From Longispora albida DSM 44784 (GTDB lineage: Bacteria > Actinomycetota > Actinomycetes > Mycobacteriales > Micromonosporaceae): DNA of 64,000 nt. Location: assembly GCF_000379825.1 (NCBI RefSeq), contig NZ_KB903814.1, positions 729,536-793,535 of the forward strand, in the 5' to 3' direction. A program made the translations under genes and the position numbers. The notes under the pieces were generated by a model. It saw only the letters and a program-made list of their open reading frames with translations, was not told the origin of the DNA and did no database searches. The number at the start of each line of letters is the position of its first letter. The first letter of the stretch is position 1. Shown here piece after piece: positions 38,737 to 47,868 of the stretch.

Positions 38737-40284
38737 ATGCCAAACTACGTGCACCGCGCTCTGGACATTTTCGCCGGATACGGCGACGCGGACGCAATTT
38801 CGGCCGGTGATGGCACACTGCTGTCCTACGCCGGCCTGCGCTCACACATCCTCCAGCTGGCCGGCACGCTGCGCGAGCACGGCGTGCGGCCCGGATCCTC
38901 TGTGGCCGTGGTCGTGATGAACCCGCCGGAGGCCATGCCCCTCCAGCTGGCCCTGCACCTGCTGGGCTGCCGGACGGTGTGGATCGCGCTGATCACCCCG
39001 CGTCGCGAGCTGGGCGAGTACCTGGCCGTGACCCATGTGGACACCCTGATCTACGACCCGCGCTCGCAGCAGGAGGCGGGCATGGAGGTCGCGTCCAAGC
39101 TGGACGTCCCGGTGCTGTGCATCGGCCCTGGCGGCGCTGGCCCCGACATCACGGTGCCCGCGGGTGAGCCGCTGGCCGCCGATTTCGAGGCGCCCTCCGA
39201 GCCCGAGTCGATCTTCCAGACCTCCGGTACGACGGGCTCGCCGAAACTGGTGCACCACAGGCAGGGCTTCTTCGAGCAGGTGATCCGGCTGGCCGGCGAG
39301 TACCGCGCGTCGGGCCTGCCATTGCTCCGGCACTTGTCGATCACTCCGCCCTGGCATGTCAGCGGGCCGATGACCGGTTTCTTCAACCTGTTCCACGGTG
39401 GCGTGCTGTTCATCGAGGAAGCGTTCGAAGCCGGGCAGTTCATCCGGACGCTCGACGCCCAGCGGATCAATTCGACTTTCGTGTCCCCGCCGCTGTTCTA
39501 CGAGATGCTGGACAACCCGGCACTGGCCGAAGCGGACCTGAGCAACCTGTTCATGTTCAACGTCGGCAGCGCCCCGACGGCACCGGCCCGGCTGCGGCAG
39601 GCCTACGACCTGCTGGGCCCGGCGGTCCGGATCGTGTACGGGCTCAGCGAGTCCACCCTGATCAGCGCCATGCCCGCCGTCACCCCCGACCCCGAGCACC
39701 CGGAGCGGCTCAGCTCGACCGGCACCGTGTACGGCGACGTGTCGATCGAGATCCGCGAGGAGGACGGCCGGACGCTCGTCGCACCGGGCGAGCTGGGCGA
39801 GATCTGGGTGTCGAGCGCGCTGAACATGACCGGCTACTGGGGCGACCCCGAGGCGACCGCCGAGACCCTGGTCGACGGCTGGATCCGGACGGGTGACATC
39901 GGCCGCCTCGACGAGCACGGGTACCTGTACCTGGTCGATCGGGCCAAGGACATGATCGTCACGGGCCGTGGCTCGCGGAACGTCTTCTCCCGCCCGATCG
40001 AGGACCTGCTCGCCGCGCACCCGAAGGTCCGGGCCGCCGCGGTGATCGGCGTGCCGCACGAGGCGCTGGGCGAGGTCGTCCACGCGTACGTGGTGCCGGC
40101 GGAGAAGCTGTCGGAGGCGGAGAAGGACGCGCTGGCTGAGGAGCTGAGCGCGCAGGTGCTGGCGGAGTTCACGCCGATCTGGGTGCCGAGCGGGTACGAC
40201 TTCGCCGATGCGCTGCCGCTCGGCAAGACCGGCAAGGTGGACAAGAAGGCGCTCCGGGCGCAGTACGCGGCCTCGCATCCGTGA
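38737..40284 (+). CDS. AMP-dependent acyl-CoA synthetase/ligase (adenylate-forming)
   Basis: The 515-aa ANL-superfamily enzyme has A3 FQTSGTTGSPKLVHH (P-loop), A5 YGLSEST, A7 region GWIRTGDIGRLDEHGYLYLV, A8 DRAKDMIVTG and A10 PLGKTGKVDKKAL with the catalytic Lys. It activates a carboxylic acid as an acyl-adenylate and probably transfers it to CoA or a carrier. The ATG at 38737 has AGGA seven bases upstream; longer in-frame extensions upstream lack support. It overlaps the MFS gene by 4 bp (GTGA), so the ligase and exporter are translated together. The acid cannot be named from the sequence. Confidence 0.9.
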   Translation: MPNYVHRALDIFAGYGDADAISAGDGTLLSYAGLRSHILQLAGTLREHGVRPGSSVAVVVMNPPEAMPLQLALHLLGCRTVWIALITPRRELGEYLAVTHVDTLIYDPRSQQEAGMEVASKLDVPVLCIGPGGAGPDITVPAGEPLAADFEAPSEPESIFQTSGTTGSPKLVHHRQGFFEQVIRLAGEYRASGLPLLRHLSITPPWHVSGPMTGFFNLFHGGVLFIEEAFEAGQFIRTLDAQRINSTFVSPPLFYEMLDNPALAEADLSNLFMFNVGSAPTAPARLRQAYDLLGPAVRIVYGLSESTLISAMPAVTPDPEHPERLSSTGTVYGDVSIEIREEDGRTLVAPGELGEIWVSSALNMTGYWGDPEATAETLVDGWIRTGDIGRLDEHGYLYLVDRAKDMIVTGRGSRNVFSRPIEDLLAAHPKVRAAAVIGVPHEALGEVVHAYVVPAEKLSEAEKDALAEELSAQVLAEFTPIWVPSGYDFADALPLGKTGKVDKKALRAQYAASHP

Positions 40285-41543
40285 CCACTGTGGACAAGTC
40301 GGCCGGCCCTGGTGGCGTAACCGTGCGCCGCCGGGCCGGCCTGTACGCACTCCTGGCCGCCGACACCGTCTCCGCGCTCGGTGTGCGCATGTCGGTGGTG
40401 GCCATCCCGTGGCTGGTGCTGGTCGCCACGAAGAGTCCCGCGAAGATGGGTATGGCGGCCGGCGCGGAGATGGCGCTGTATGTCCTGTCCGGAGTGTTCG
40501 CGACGCCGCTCGCTGACCGGTTCGGCCTGCGCCGGGTCTCCGTGCTGACGGATGTCGTCAGCGCCGCCGCCATCGCCGTGATCGCGCTCGTGCCGGACAT
40601 CAGCTTCGGCCTGCTGCTCGTGCTGGTCTCGGTGGCCGGCGCGCTGCGCGGTACTGGTGACCGGGTCAAGCATGTCCTGCTCAAGCCGATGGCCGAGCGG
40701 GCTGACGTGCCGATGATCAGGGTCACCGCGGTCTACGAGAGCCTGACCAGGGGCGCCATGCTGGTCGGTGCGCCGCTCGGCGGCCTGCTGATCTACTGGT
40801 TCGACGCGGAGCTGGCCATCGGCGTCACGGCTGTGACGTTCGGGCTGTGTGGCCTGCTGGTCGCGGTGTTCGTCGCCGCCGAGCACACGCCAGCACCGAA
40901 GAAGGTCTCCGGCGAGCCGTACGCTGTCGCGTTCAAGGCTGGCGTGCGGTGCCTGCTCAGCCATCGTGTCCTGGCCGGCATGACCCTGATCATGTTCTTC
41001 AGCAACCTGTTCACCCAGGCGGCGACGGCGGTGTTCGTGCCGGTGTGGGTGGAGCAGACCAAGCTGTCCGAGGCCACGCTCGGCCTGGTCGGCGGCGTGT
41101 ACGCGGGCGGAGTGATGCTCGGCAGCATCGTCATGACCGTCCTGGCGACGAAGGTGCCCCGCTATCTGGCCTTCACGCTGGGTGCCATGCTCGGCGGAGC
41201 GCCCCGCCTCCTGGCTCTCGGGCTGACAGACAACCTCTATCTGGTACTGGCGGTCACGGCGCTCTCCGGCCTCGCGATCTCCCCGGTGAACCCGATCTTC
41301 GGCGCGATGCTCTACGAGCGCATCCCCGCCGACCTCCAGACCCGCGTGTTCGGCCTCGTGGCCGGGGTGTGCTTCTCCGGCATCCCCATCGGCAGCGTCG
41401 TGGCCGGCTGGGCAGTGCCGGCCGCTGGCCTGGCCACGTCCGTGATCGCCTTCGCGGTGCTGTGCCTCGCGATCTGCTCGCTGCCGCTGTTCAAGCCGGC
41501 CGCCTGGCGGGCGATGGACGACAAGGTACCCGCGGACACCTAA
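40281..41543 (+). CDS. MFS transporter
   Basis: The 420-aa protein has 11-12 hydrophobic helices and the major-facilitator loop motif after helix 2 (LADRFGLRRVSVL). It begins at a GTG overlapping the ligase stop by 4 bp, so the pair is an operon. It resembles the drug/siderophore-exporter type of MFS protein (MFS_3). Export of the product made with the ligase is a reasonable inference. Its last 4 bp overlap the stop of the convergent VWA gene. Confidence 0.88.
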   Translation: MTTVDKSAGPGGVTVRRRAGLYALLAADTVSALGVRMSVVAIPWLVLVATKSPAKMGMAAGAEMALYVLSGVFATPLADRFGLRRVSVLTDVVSAAAIAVIALVPDISFGLLLVLVSVAGALRGTGDRVKHVLLKPMAERADVPMIRVTAVYESLTRGAMLVGAPLGGLLIYWFDAELAIGVTAVTFGLCGLLVAVFVAAEHTPAPKKVSGEPYAVAFKAGVRCLLSHRVLAGMTLIMFFSNLFTQAATAVFVPVWVEQTKLSEATLGLVGGVYAGGVMLGSIVMTVLATKVPRYLAFTLGAMLGGAPRLLALGLTDNLYLVLAVTALSGLAISPVNPIFGAMLYERIPADLQTRVFGLVAGVCFSGIPIGSVVAGWAVPAAGLATSVIAFAVLCLAICSLPLFKPAAWRAMDDKVPADT

Positions 41544-43090
41544 CTGGTGTGGGCTGCGAGGAAGACGCGGGCCATCGCCTCGGCCAGGTCACCGGGATCG
41601 GCTGAGGGGATGGCCTGGCCGCCGGTCCGGTGCGCGGTCTCGGTCAGCACCGTCATGTCCGCGCCGGCCCCGTAGCCGATGCTGAACACGGGGACCGGGC
41701 GGCGCGGGTCGGCGAGCGCGGCCAGCTTCGTCAGGTACTGCTGCTGGCTCATCGCGTACGGCGAGTCCTCGTCGCGCCCGTCGGTCAGCACGACGACCAG
41801 CGTCATGGTGCCCTGCGCGACCTTCGGCTGCATGTGGGCGACCCCGCGCAGCACGGTCTCGTAGAGCGGCGTGCCGGCGTTCGGGATCGGCTGGTACCTG
41901 GCTGCCGCGTTCCCCAGCAGCTCGCGGCGGGTACTGATCGGCCCGAACGGCACCACCTCAGCGTAGGGCTGTCTCGCGCTGGGCGGGCTGGCGAAGGTCC
42001 ACATGCCCAGGCTCGTCTCCTCGCCGAACAGCTTCGTGGCCTGCGCCCCGGCCATCCGCAGCAGCCCGGCCTTCGTGTTCGCGCTGCCGCCCCGGTCGAC
42101 GATCCGGTCGTTCATCGACCACGAGGCGTCGACCAGGAGCAGCACCTGGAACTTGAGCGGCTTGTACCTCGTCCACTGTGCGACGAGCGCCGCCGTCCGC
42201 TGTTCCGGCGGCAGGAGCCCGGCCGAGGCCGGGTACTCGGGGAACATGCCCGGTTCGCTGACCGACCGCAGTCCCCGGTCGGCGAGCGGCCGGGCGGCCT
42301 TCGGCGCGCGGAACGCCTCCAGCAGGGCCCGGGCCTTCGCAGCCCTGGCCGGGTCGGTCCCGGCGCGCCTGGAGACGAGCAGCGGGTAGTCGGCCTCTAT
42401 CGGGCCGTCCGGCGGGTACACGGCTGCGAGCTGCGTGCCCGGGTTCGCCGCGCGGTGGGTCCAGTACTGCTGCTCGGTGGCTGGGAAGACCGCGACTCCC
42501 GCCGTGAACATCGTGTGCGTCTCGGCGGTGGCCGAGGCGAGCTTGCTGCGCACGGTGAGGGCCGCGAGCTGGGCGATTCCGGGGTCGCGCTGGGTCCGGT
42601 CCATCGCGGACTGCACGGCGAGGACGGACAGCAGCCCCTCGGTCGTGCCCGCCGGGTCGGCCATGCTCAGCCGGTGCGCCCCGGACAGCTCACGCCAGCC
42701 GGGCTGCACCGCCGGCCAGCCGAGCTGCACGGCTGCGGCTCTCGGCATCACGACCACGAGCGGCGACAGCGCGGTCGAACCCTCCACTGTGTACGCATTG
42801 TCGGTACCGAGCAGCGCCAGCCAGGCTCCGCTCGCCGGGATCCACAGGTCGGCGGCTGGCCGGACTCCGGGGGCGACCGGCTCGGCGCGCAGGCAGGGCA
42901 CGCCGAGGTTCGCGATGACCGGGGCGATCTCGGGGGCCGCGGCCACGGTGGTACGCCCGCCGGGGCACTCGCCCCCGAGCTGCCGGACGCGCCAGCCCGC
43001 AGCGGCGAGGGTCAGCCCGAGCAGGACCACCGCCCCGGCGGCCAGCAGCCGCAGCCGGGGCCGGATCCGGCGATGTCGGCCGTCAGACAT
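41540..43090 (-). CDS. Membrane-anchored substrate-binding-fold/VWA protein
   Basis: The 516-aa protein has one N-terminal membrane anchor (LRLLAAGAVVLLGLTLAAAGW), a periplasmic-binding-like region (about 40-310, with SPLVVVMPRAAA and AGVAVFPATEQQYW), and a C-terminal von Willebrand A domain (about 330-510). The VWA metal site is intact (LLVDASWSMND, then TPLYETVLRG and VVVLTDGRDED). This fusion is common in actinobacteria, where its role is unknown; extracytoplasmic protein or metal-dependent adhesion is likely. It overlaps the convergent MFS gene by 4 bp. Confidence 0.82.
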   Translation of the reverse strand: MSDGRHRRIRPRLRLLAAGAVVLLGLTLAAAGWRVRQLGGECPGGRTTVAAAPEIAPVIANLGVPCLRAEPVAPGVRPAADLWIPASGAWLALLGTDNAYTVEGSTALSPLVVVMPRAAAVQLGWPAVQPGWRELSGAHRLSMADPAGTTEGLLSVLAVQSAMDRTQRDPGIAQLAALTVRSKLASATAETHTMFTAGVAVFPATEQQYWTHRAANPGTQLAAVYPPDGPIEADYPLLVSRRAGTDPARAAKARALLEAFRAPKAARPLADRGLRSVSEPGMFPEYPASAGLLPPEQRTAALVAQWTRYKPLKFQVLLLVDASWSMNDRIVDRGGSANTKAGLLRMAGAQATKLFGEETSLGMWTFASPPSARQPYAEVVPFGPISTRRELLGNAAARYQPIPNAGTPLYETVLRGVAHMQPKVAQGTMTLVVVLTDGRDEDSPYAMSQQQYLTKLAALADPRRPVPVFSIGYGAGADMTVLTETAHRTGGQAIPSADPGDLAEAMARVFLAAHTS

Positions 43091-43376
43091 AGCACACGCA
43101 CCGGTACCGCACAGCGATCCGCATCACAAATCTCCAGTGAAGAAGATGAATGAATGCGGCTCACGTTAGCACCGGAGCGTCACGAGGGGCTGCCCGTGCG
43201 CGTTCCTGCCGCAGGTACCGCCTCGTGAACGATCCTTGTCGATCTCTGTCCATCCTGGTCAGTGGCGGTGAGTACCGTACGTCAGGTTTTGGTGAATCTT
43301 CGCAGGACGCCGGCGCGCGGGCACGGGATGCCCGGCTGCCCGCTTTCACGTTGTGCGAGCGAACTTATAGACGAGG

Positions 43377-43418
43377 CCTGGCATTTGCGTTTCCGAATCG
43401 TTACCAGGGAATGCCAGG
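43377..43418. repeat. 9-bp inverted repeat in the sugar operon control region
   Basis: CCTGGCATT (43377-43385) and AATGCCAGG (43410-43418) are exact complements 24 bases apart. It might be an upstream operator or a leader stem-loop. Confidence 0.45.
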
Positions 43419-43458
43419 TCAAGGGTTGATGACTCTGGCGCCGGGCCCTCGGCGCTCC

Positions 43459-43479
43459 TATGTTGTGGCGAGCAACATA
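43459..43479. promoter_or_regulatory. Operator-like dyad, candidate ROK regulator site
   Basis: TATGTTG (43459-43465) and CAACATA (43473-43479) form a perfect 7-bp dyad with a 7-base spacer, 52 bp before the binding-protein start. AT-rich dyads of this type serve ROK/XylR-like repressors; the ROK gene at 46630 is the obvious candidate. Confidence 0.6.
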
Positions 43480-43530
43480 TCCCCCCGCCGCGCCGGGCGA
43501 CCGGTGCGAACCCCTGAAGGGACGACCTGC

Positions 43531-44610
43531 ATGCGCAAGGGACTCCTCGCCCTCACCACCGCAGGACTGGTGCTCGGGCTCGGCCTGACCGGCTGCTCCG
43601 GCTCGGACTCCGGCTCGGAGAAGAAGCCGAAGATCGGCGTGATCCTCCCCGACAGCAAAACCTCGGCCCGGTGGGAGACCGCCGACCGCAAGTTCCTGAC
43701 CGAGGCGTTCAAGGCCGCCGGGGTCGCCTACGACATCCAGAACGCCCAGGGCGACAAGAACGCCTTCCAGACCATCGCCGACCAGATGATCACCAACGGG
43801 GCCACCGTCCTCATGATCGTCAACCTGGACAGTGGTACCGGGAAGGCCGTGCTGGACAAGGCCCGCGCCCAGGGTGTGGCCACCATCGACTACGACCGGC
43901 TCACGCTCGGCGGCGGCGCGCAGTACCACGTCAGCTTCGACAACGTGAAGGTCGGGCAGCTCCAGGGCGAGGGCCTGGGCAAGTGCCTGACGGCGGCCGG
44001 CGCGGCCAAGCCGATCGTCGCCGAGCTGAACGGCGCGCCGACCGACAACAACGCGACGCTGTTCAAGAACGGCTACGACGGGGTACTCGGGCCGAAGTAC
44101 ACCTCCGGCGAGTACGTGAAGGGGCCGGACCAGAGCGTGCCGGACTGGGACAACACCCAGGCCGGGACCATCTTCGAGCAGATGCTCACCAGCCAGCCAA
44201 AGATCGCCGGGGTGCTCGCGGCCAACGACGGGCTGGGCAACGCCGCCATCTCGGTACTGAAGAAGCAGAAGCTGAACGGCAGGGTCCCCGTGACCGGGCA
44301 GGACGCCACGGTGCAGGGTCTCCAGAACATCCTGGCCGGCGACCAGTGCATGACGGTCTACAAGGCGGTGAAGAAGGAAGCCGACGCGGCCGCCGAGCTG
44401 GCGATCAAGCTGTCCAAGGGCGAGAAGCCGACGGCTCCGGCCACCATCAAGGACCCGCAGAGCGGCAAGGAGGTCCCGGCAGTGCTGCTCACCCCGGTCG
44501 CGATCTTCAAGGAGAACGTCAGGGACGTGGTGGCCGACGGGTACGTGACGAAGGCCGAGCTGTGCACGGCTGACTTCGCCGCGGCCTGCACCGCGGCCGG
44601 GATCAGCTAG
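43531..44610 (+). CDS. Simple-sugar ABC transporter substrate-binding lipoprotein
   Basis: The 359-aa lipoprotein has a signal peptide ending in the lipobox LTGC (Cys near residue 22) and a periplasmic-binding type I fold (Peripla_BP_4). Visible segments are KIGVILPDSKTSARWETADR, MIVNLDSGTGKAVLDKARAQ, VATIDYDRLT and VLAANDGLGNAAISVLKK. It resembles the xylose-binding group (XylF-like). The ATG at 43531 has AAGGGA nine bases upstream. It is the first gene of the operon that continues with the ATPase and permease. Confidence 0.92.
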   Translation: MRKGLLALTTAGLVLGLGLTGCSGSDSGSEKKPKIGVILPDSKTSARWETADRKFLTEAFKAAGVAYDIQNAQGDKNAFQTIADQMITNGATVLMIVNLDSGTGKAVLDKARAQGVATIDYDRLTLGGGAQYHVSFDNVKVGQLQGEGLGKCLTAAGAAKPIVAELNGAPTDNNATLFKNGYDGVLGPKYTSGEYVKGPDQSVPDWDNTQAGTIFEQMLTSQPKIAGVLAANDGLGNAAISVLKKQKLNGRVPVTGQDATVQGLQNILAGDQCMTVYKAVKKEADAAAELAIKLSKGEKPTAPATIKDPQSGKEVPAVLLTPVAIFKENVRDVVADGYVTKAELCTADFAAACTAAGIS

Positions 44611-44670
44611 TCAGTGGAGTCGCCGGTCCCGGGCGCCCCGGGACCGGCCTTCGACAGAAGGCGAGACGAG

Positions 44671-45405
44671 ATGCAGCCCGTCGTGGAACTCCGCGGCATC
44701 AACAAGAGCTTCGGGCCGGTGCACGTCCTGCGGGACGTGAACTTCTCGGCGTATCCCGGCGAGGTCACCGCCCTCGTCGGCGACAACGGAGCAGGCAAGT
44801 CCACGCTGGTGAAGTGCATCGGCGGCATCCACCCGGCCGACTCGGGCGAGTACCTGTTCGAGGGCCGCCCGGTGCAGGTGCACAGCCCGCGTGACGCCGC
44901 GGCGCTCGGCGTCGAGATCGTGTACCAGGACCTCGCGCTCTGCGACAACCTCGACATCGTCGAGAACATGTTCCTCGGCCGGGAGCATACCCGTGGCCTG
45001 GTACTCGACGAGGCGAGCATGGAGCAGCTGGCCGCCGACACCCTCGCGAGCCTGTCCGTCCGCACTGTCCGGTCGATCCGGCAGAAGGTGTCCAGCCTGT
45101 CCGGCGGGCAGCGGCAGACGGTCGCGATCGCCAAGGCCGTGCTGTGGAACAGCAAGGTGGTCGTGCTCGACGAGCCGACGGCGGCGCTCGGTGTCGCCCA
45201 GACGGCGCAGGTGCTCGAACTCGTCCGGCGGCTGGCCGACAGCGGGCTCGCCGTCGTGCTGATCTCACACAACATGAACGACGTGTTCGCGGTCGCCGAC
45301 CGGATCGCGGCACTCTACCTCGGCCGGATGGCCGCGCAGGTCCCCGCGGCAGCGGTCACCCACTCGCAGGTCGTCGAGCTGATCACCTCCGGAGCGTCCT
45401 CATGA
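44671..45405 (+). CDS. Sugar ABC transporter ATP-binding protein (single domain)
   Basis: The 244-aa ATPase has Walker A GDNGAGKST, Q-loop VYQDLALCD, signature LSGGQRQ, Walker B KVVVLDEPTAALG and H-loop His in LISHNMNDV. Most CUT2 sugar importers (XylG, RbsA) have two fused ATPase domains of about 500 aa. This one has a single domain, as in FrcA-type systems, so a homodimer is expected. It overlaps the permease gene by 4 bp (ATGA). Confidence 0.92.
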   Translation: MQPVVELRGINKSFGPVHVLRDVNFSAYPGEVTALVGDNGAGKSTLVKCIGGIHPADSGEYLFEGRPVQVHSPRDAAALGVEIVYQDLALCDNLDIVENMFLGREHTRGLVLDEASMEQLAADTLASLSVRTVRSIRQKVSSLSGGQRQTVAIAKAVLWNSKVVVLDEPTAALGVAQTAQVLELVRRLADSGLAVVLISHNMNDVFAVADRIAALYLGRMAAQVPAAAVTHSQVVELITSGASS

Positions 45406-46601
45406 GCCACGTCCGCGACTACCTGGAACGGCTGCGGGGCGGCGACACGGGCGCGCTGCCCGCCGTGGCCGGCCTCCTGGTGCTGTGCACGGCGTTCGCG
45501 ATCCTCCGCCCGGTGTTCCTCACACCCGGCAACCTGGCGAACCTGTTCACCCAGGGTGCCGCCGTCGCGATCATCGCGATGGGGCTGGTGTTCGTCCTGC
45601 TGCTGGGCGAGATCGACCTGTCGGCCGGGTTCACCAGTGGCGTGTGCGCTGCGGTGCTGGCCGTGCTGCTGGCGAACCACGGCGCGCCCTGGTACGTGGC
45701 GGTGCTGGCGGCGATCGGCACGGGCATCGTGATCGGGCTGGTGCTCGGGTTCCTGGTCGCGCGGATCGGGATACCGTCCTTTGTGGTCACCCTGGCGGCG
45801 TTCCTGGCGTTCCAGGGCGTGGTGCTGCTGCTGATCAAGGGCGGGGCCAACATCTCGGTACGGGAGCCGGTGATCCTCGCGCTGGCCAACCGGAACCTGA
45901 GCCCGGCGCTGGGCTGGGTGCTGGCGGCGGTCGCGGCCGGCGGGTACGCGGTCGCGCTGTGGCTGCGCAGCCGGTCGCGGGTCCAGCGCGGGCTGCCGGC
46001 GCTGCCCGTGGAGCTGATGGCCGCCCGGGCCGGCGGGCTGGCGCTGCTGCTGGGCGCGGCCGTGTACGTGCTCAACCTCGAACGCAGCCGGAACGTGCTG
46101 GTGGTGTCGCTGAAGGGGGTGCCCATCGTGGTACCCGTCATCGCGGCACTGCTCGTCCTCGGCACGTTCGTCCTGGCCCGCACCCCCTACGGCCGTCACC
46201 TGTACGCGGTCGGCGGCAACGCCGAGGCTGCCCGCCGGGCCGGGATCAGCGTGGACCGGATCAAGATCTCGGCGTTCGCGGTCTGCTCGGCGCTCGCCGC
46301 CGTCGGCGGGATCGTGGCCGCGTCCCGGGCGAACTCCGTGGACGCGAACACCGGCGGCAGCAACGTGCTGCTGTACGCGGTCGGCGCGGCCGTCATCGGC
46401 GGCACGAGCCTGTTCGGCGGCAAGGGCCGGATCCTCGACGCCGTCCTCGGCGGGGCCGTCGTGGCGGTGATCGACAACGGGATGGGGCTGCTCGGGTACA
46501 GCGCCGGGGTGAAGTACGTGGTCACCGGGGTCGTGCTGCTGCTCGCCGCCGGGGTGGACGCGCTGAGCCGCCGCCGCGCGGCCGGCGCCGGATTGCGCTG
46601 A
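45402..46601 (+). CDS. Sugar ABC transporter permease (XylH-like)
   Basis: The 399-aa permease of the BPD_transp_2 (CUT2) family has about ten hydrophobic helices. Family motifs are visible: LLLGEIDLSAGFTSG near residue 65, IGIPSFVVTLAAFLAFQG near 125, and late GGNAEAARRAGISVDRIK and VIGGTSLFGGKGR. It should form a dimer with the lipoprotein and ATPase encoded just upstream. The nearest match by motif is XylH, but the true sugar is unknown. Confidence 0.92.
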   Translation: MSHVRDYLERLRGGDTGALPAVAGLLVLCTAFAILRPVFLTPGNLANLFTQGAAVAIIAMGLVFVLLLGEIDLSAGFTSGVCAAVLAVLLANHGAPWYVAVLAAIGTGIVIGLVLGFLVARIGIPSFVVTLAAFLAFQGVVLLLIKGGANISVREPVILALANRNLSPALGWVLAAVAAGGYAVALWLRSRSRVQRGLPALPVELMAARAGGLALLLGAAVYVLNLERSRNVLVVSLKGVPIVVPVIAALLVLGTFVLARTPYGRHLYAVGGNAEAARRAGISVDRIKISAFAVCSALAAVGGIVAASRANSVDANTGGSNVLLYAVGAAVIGGTSLFGGKGRILDAVLGGAVVAVIDNGMGLLGYSAGVKYVVTGVVLLLAAGVDALSRRRAAGAGLR

Positions 46602-46629
46602 GCGGCGCGCGGAACGGAGAATCGCCCAG

Positions 46630-47811
46630 ATGCGCGCCGGCCCCAGCCAGGACGAGATCCGCAGGTACAACCTCGGAGCTCTGCTCAGGCATGTCCACAT
46701 CCTCGGGCCGACCTCCCGGGCGCAGCTGACCACCCTCATGGGCCTGAACCGGTCGACCATCGGCGCGCTGACCGCCGACCTGGCCGCCGCGGGGCTGATC
46801 CGGGAGGAGCAGCCCCGCAGCCACCGGGGAGCCGGGCGTCCGTCCCTTGTGGTCAGCCCGGCCTCCGACCTCGTGTACGTGCTGGCGTTCAGCGTGCGCG
46901 TCGACCGGGTGGTCGCGGCCAGGGTCGGCCTGGGTGGCGTCGTCCTCGACCGCCGGGAGCTGATCCACCCCCGTGGCGCCCTCGCGGCGGCCGAGGTACT
47001 GGAGACGCTGGGTGGCTTCGCCACCGAGATGCGCAGGACGCTGCCGGGCACCGCGATCTGCGCCGGAGCTGGCGCGGCGGTCTCCGGCCTGGTCAGAGCC
47101 GACGACGGCCTGGTCAGCCTCGGCCCGAACCTCGGCTGGCACGACGAGCCCTTCGGCGAGCGCCTCACCGGGCTGCTCGGCGAGCCGGTCGCCGTCGGCA
47201 ACGACGCGGACCTCTCGGCCCTCGCCGAGCACACCCGTGGCGTGGCCTCGGCCTGCTCCGACGTCCTCTACCTGCACGGCGACGTCGGTATCGGCTGCGG
47301 CATCATCTCCGGCGGCCGGCTGCTGCGCGGGCACGAGGGATTCGCGGGCGAGGCCGGCCACATGGTCGTGAACCCGGCGGGCAAGCCCTGCTCGTGCGGC
47401 TCGGCCGGCTGCTGGGAGACCGAGATCGGCGAGCAGGCCCTGCTCGCGGCCGCCGGCCGGCCTCCCGACGCCGGCCGGGCCGGGATCTCCGCGCTGATCG
47501 ACGCGGCGAGCCGGGGCGACACCGAGGCGCAGGGCTCGCTGCGGGCGGCAGGCGACTGGCTCGGCTTCGGCGTCGCCAACCTGGTGAACCTGCTCAACCC
47601 GCAGATGGTCGTCTTCGGCGGCACGCTCCGCGACGTGTACCTGGCCTCGGCGGCCCAGGTCCGTGGCCGGCTGAACAGGATGAGCCTGCGCGCCTCCCGC
47701 GACCCGCTCAAGCTCCGCACCCCGGCACTGGGCGAGGACCTGCCGCTGCTGGGGGCGGCGGAGCTGGCCTTCACGAGACTGCTCGCGGATCCGCTGGCCT
47801 CAGGTGTCTAG
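46630..47811 (+). CDS. ROK-family transcriptional regulator
   Basis: The 393-aa protein has an N-terminal winged helix (LLRHVHILGPTSRAQLTTLM, LNRSTIGALTADL), then a ROK sugar-kinase-like domain. That domain has the cluster Cys-x-Cys-Gly-x-x-Gly-Cys (GKPCSCGSAGCWE) for zinc and the signature EGFAGEAGHMVVNP-like segment (GHEGFAGEAGHMVV). NagC/XylR proteins of this layout repress sugar-uptake operons and release DNA on sugar binding. It lies 28 bp after the permease, with GGAG upstream of its ATG, and likely controls the dyad at 43459-43479. Confidence 0.92.
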   Translation: MRAGPSQDEIRRYNLGALLRHVHILGPTSRAQLTTLMGLNRSTIGALTADLAAAGLIREEQPRSHRGAGRPSLVVSPASDLVYVLAFSVRVDRVVAARVGLGGVVLDRRELIHPRGALAAAEVLETLGGFATEMRRTLPGTAICAGAGAAVSGLVRADDGLVSLGPNLGWHDEPFGERLTGLLGEPVAVGNDADLSALAEHTRGVASACSDVLYLHGDVGIGCGIISGGRLLRGHEGFAGEAGHMVVNPAGKPCSCGSAGCWETEIGEQALLAAAGRPPDAGRAGISALIDAASRGDTEAQGSLRAAGDWLGFGVANLVNLLNPQMVVFGGTLRDVYLASAAQVRGRLNRMSLRASRDPLKLRTPALGEDLPLLGAAELAFTRLLADPLASGV

Positions 47812-47824
47812 ATCCGGTGGGAGC

Positions 47825-47863
47825 GTGCGGGCCTGAACTCCCCCGTTGGGTTCAGGCCCGCAC
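47825..47863. terminator. Hairpin terminator between ROK and Clp_N genes
   Basis: GTGCGGGCCTGAAC (47825-47838) and its exact complement (47850-47863) form a 14-bp stem with an 11-base loop between convergent genes, serving both. Confidence 0.85.
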
Positions 47864-47868
47864 CAGTC

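Larger units (their letters stand above)
43091..43530. promoter_or_regulatory. Control region of the sugar ABC operon
   Basis: This 440-bp stretch contains no convincing gene. It holds two dyads annotated separately (43377-43418 and 43459-43479), just upstream of the binding-protein gene, and the divergent start of the VWA gene. No confident -35/-10 pair is visible, although TATGTT at 43459-43464 could be a -10 box embedded in the operator. Confidence 0.5.

Noticed and set aside
43150-43530. An N-terminal extension of the sugar-binding lipoprotein
   Set aside because: The signal peptide with lipobox begins at 43531, and the extension has no ribosome site.
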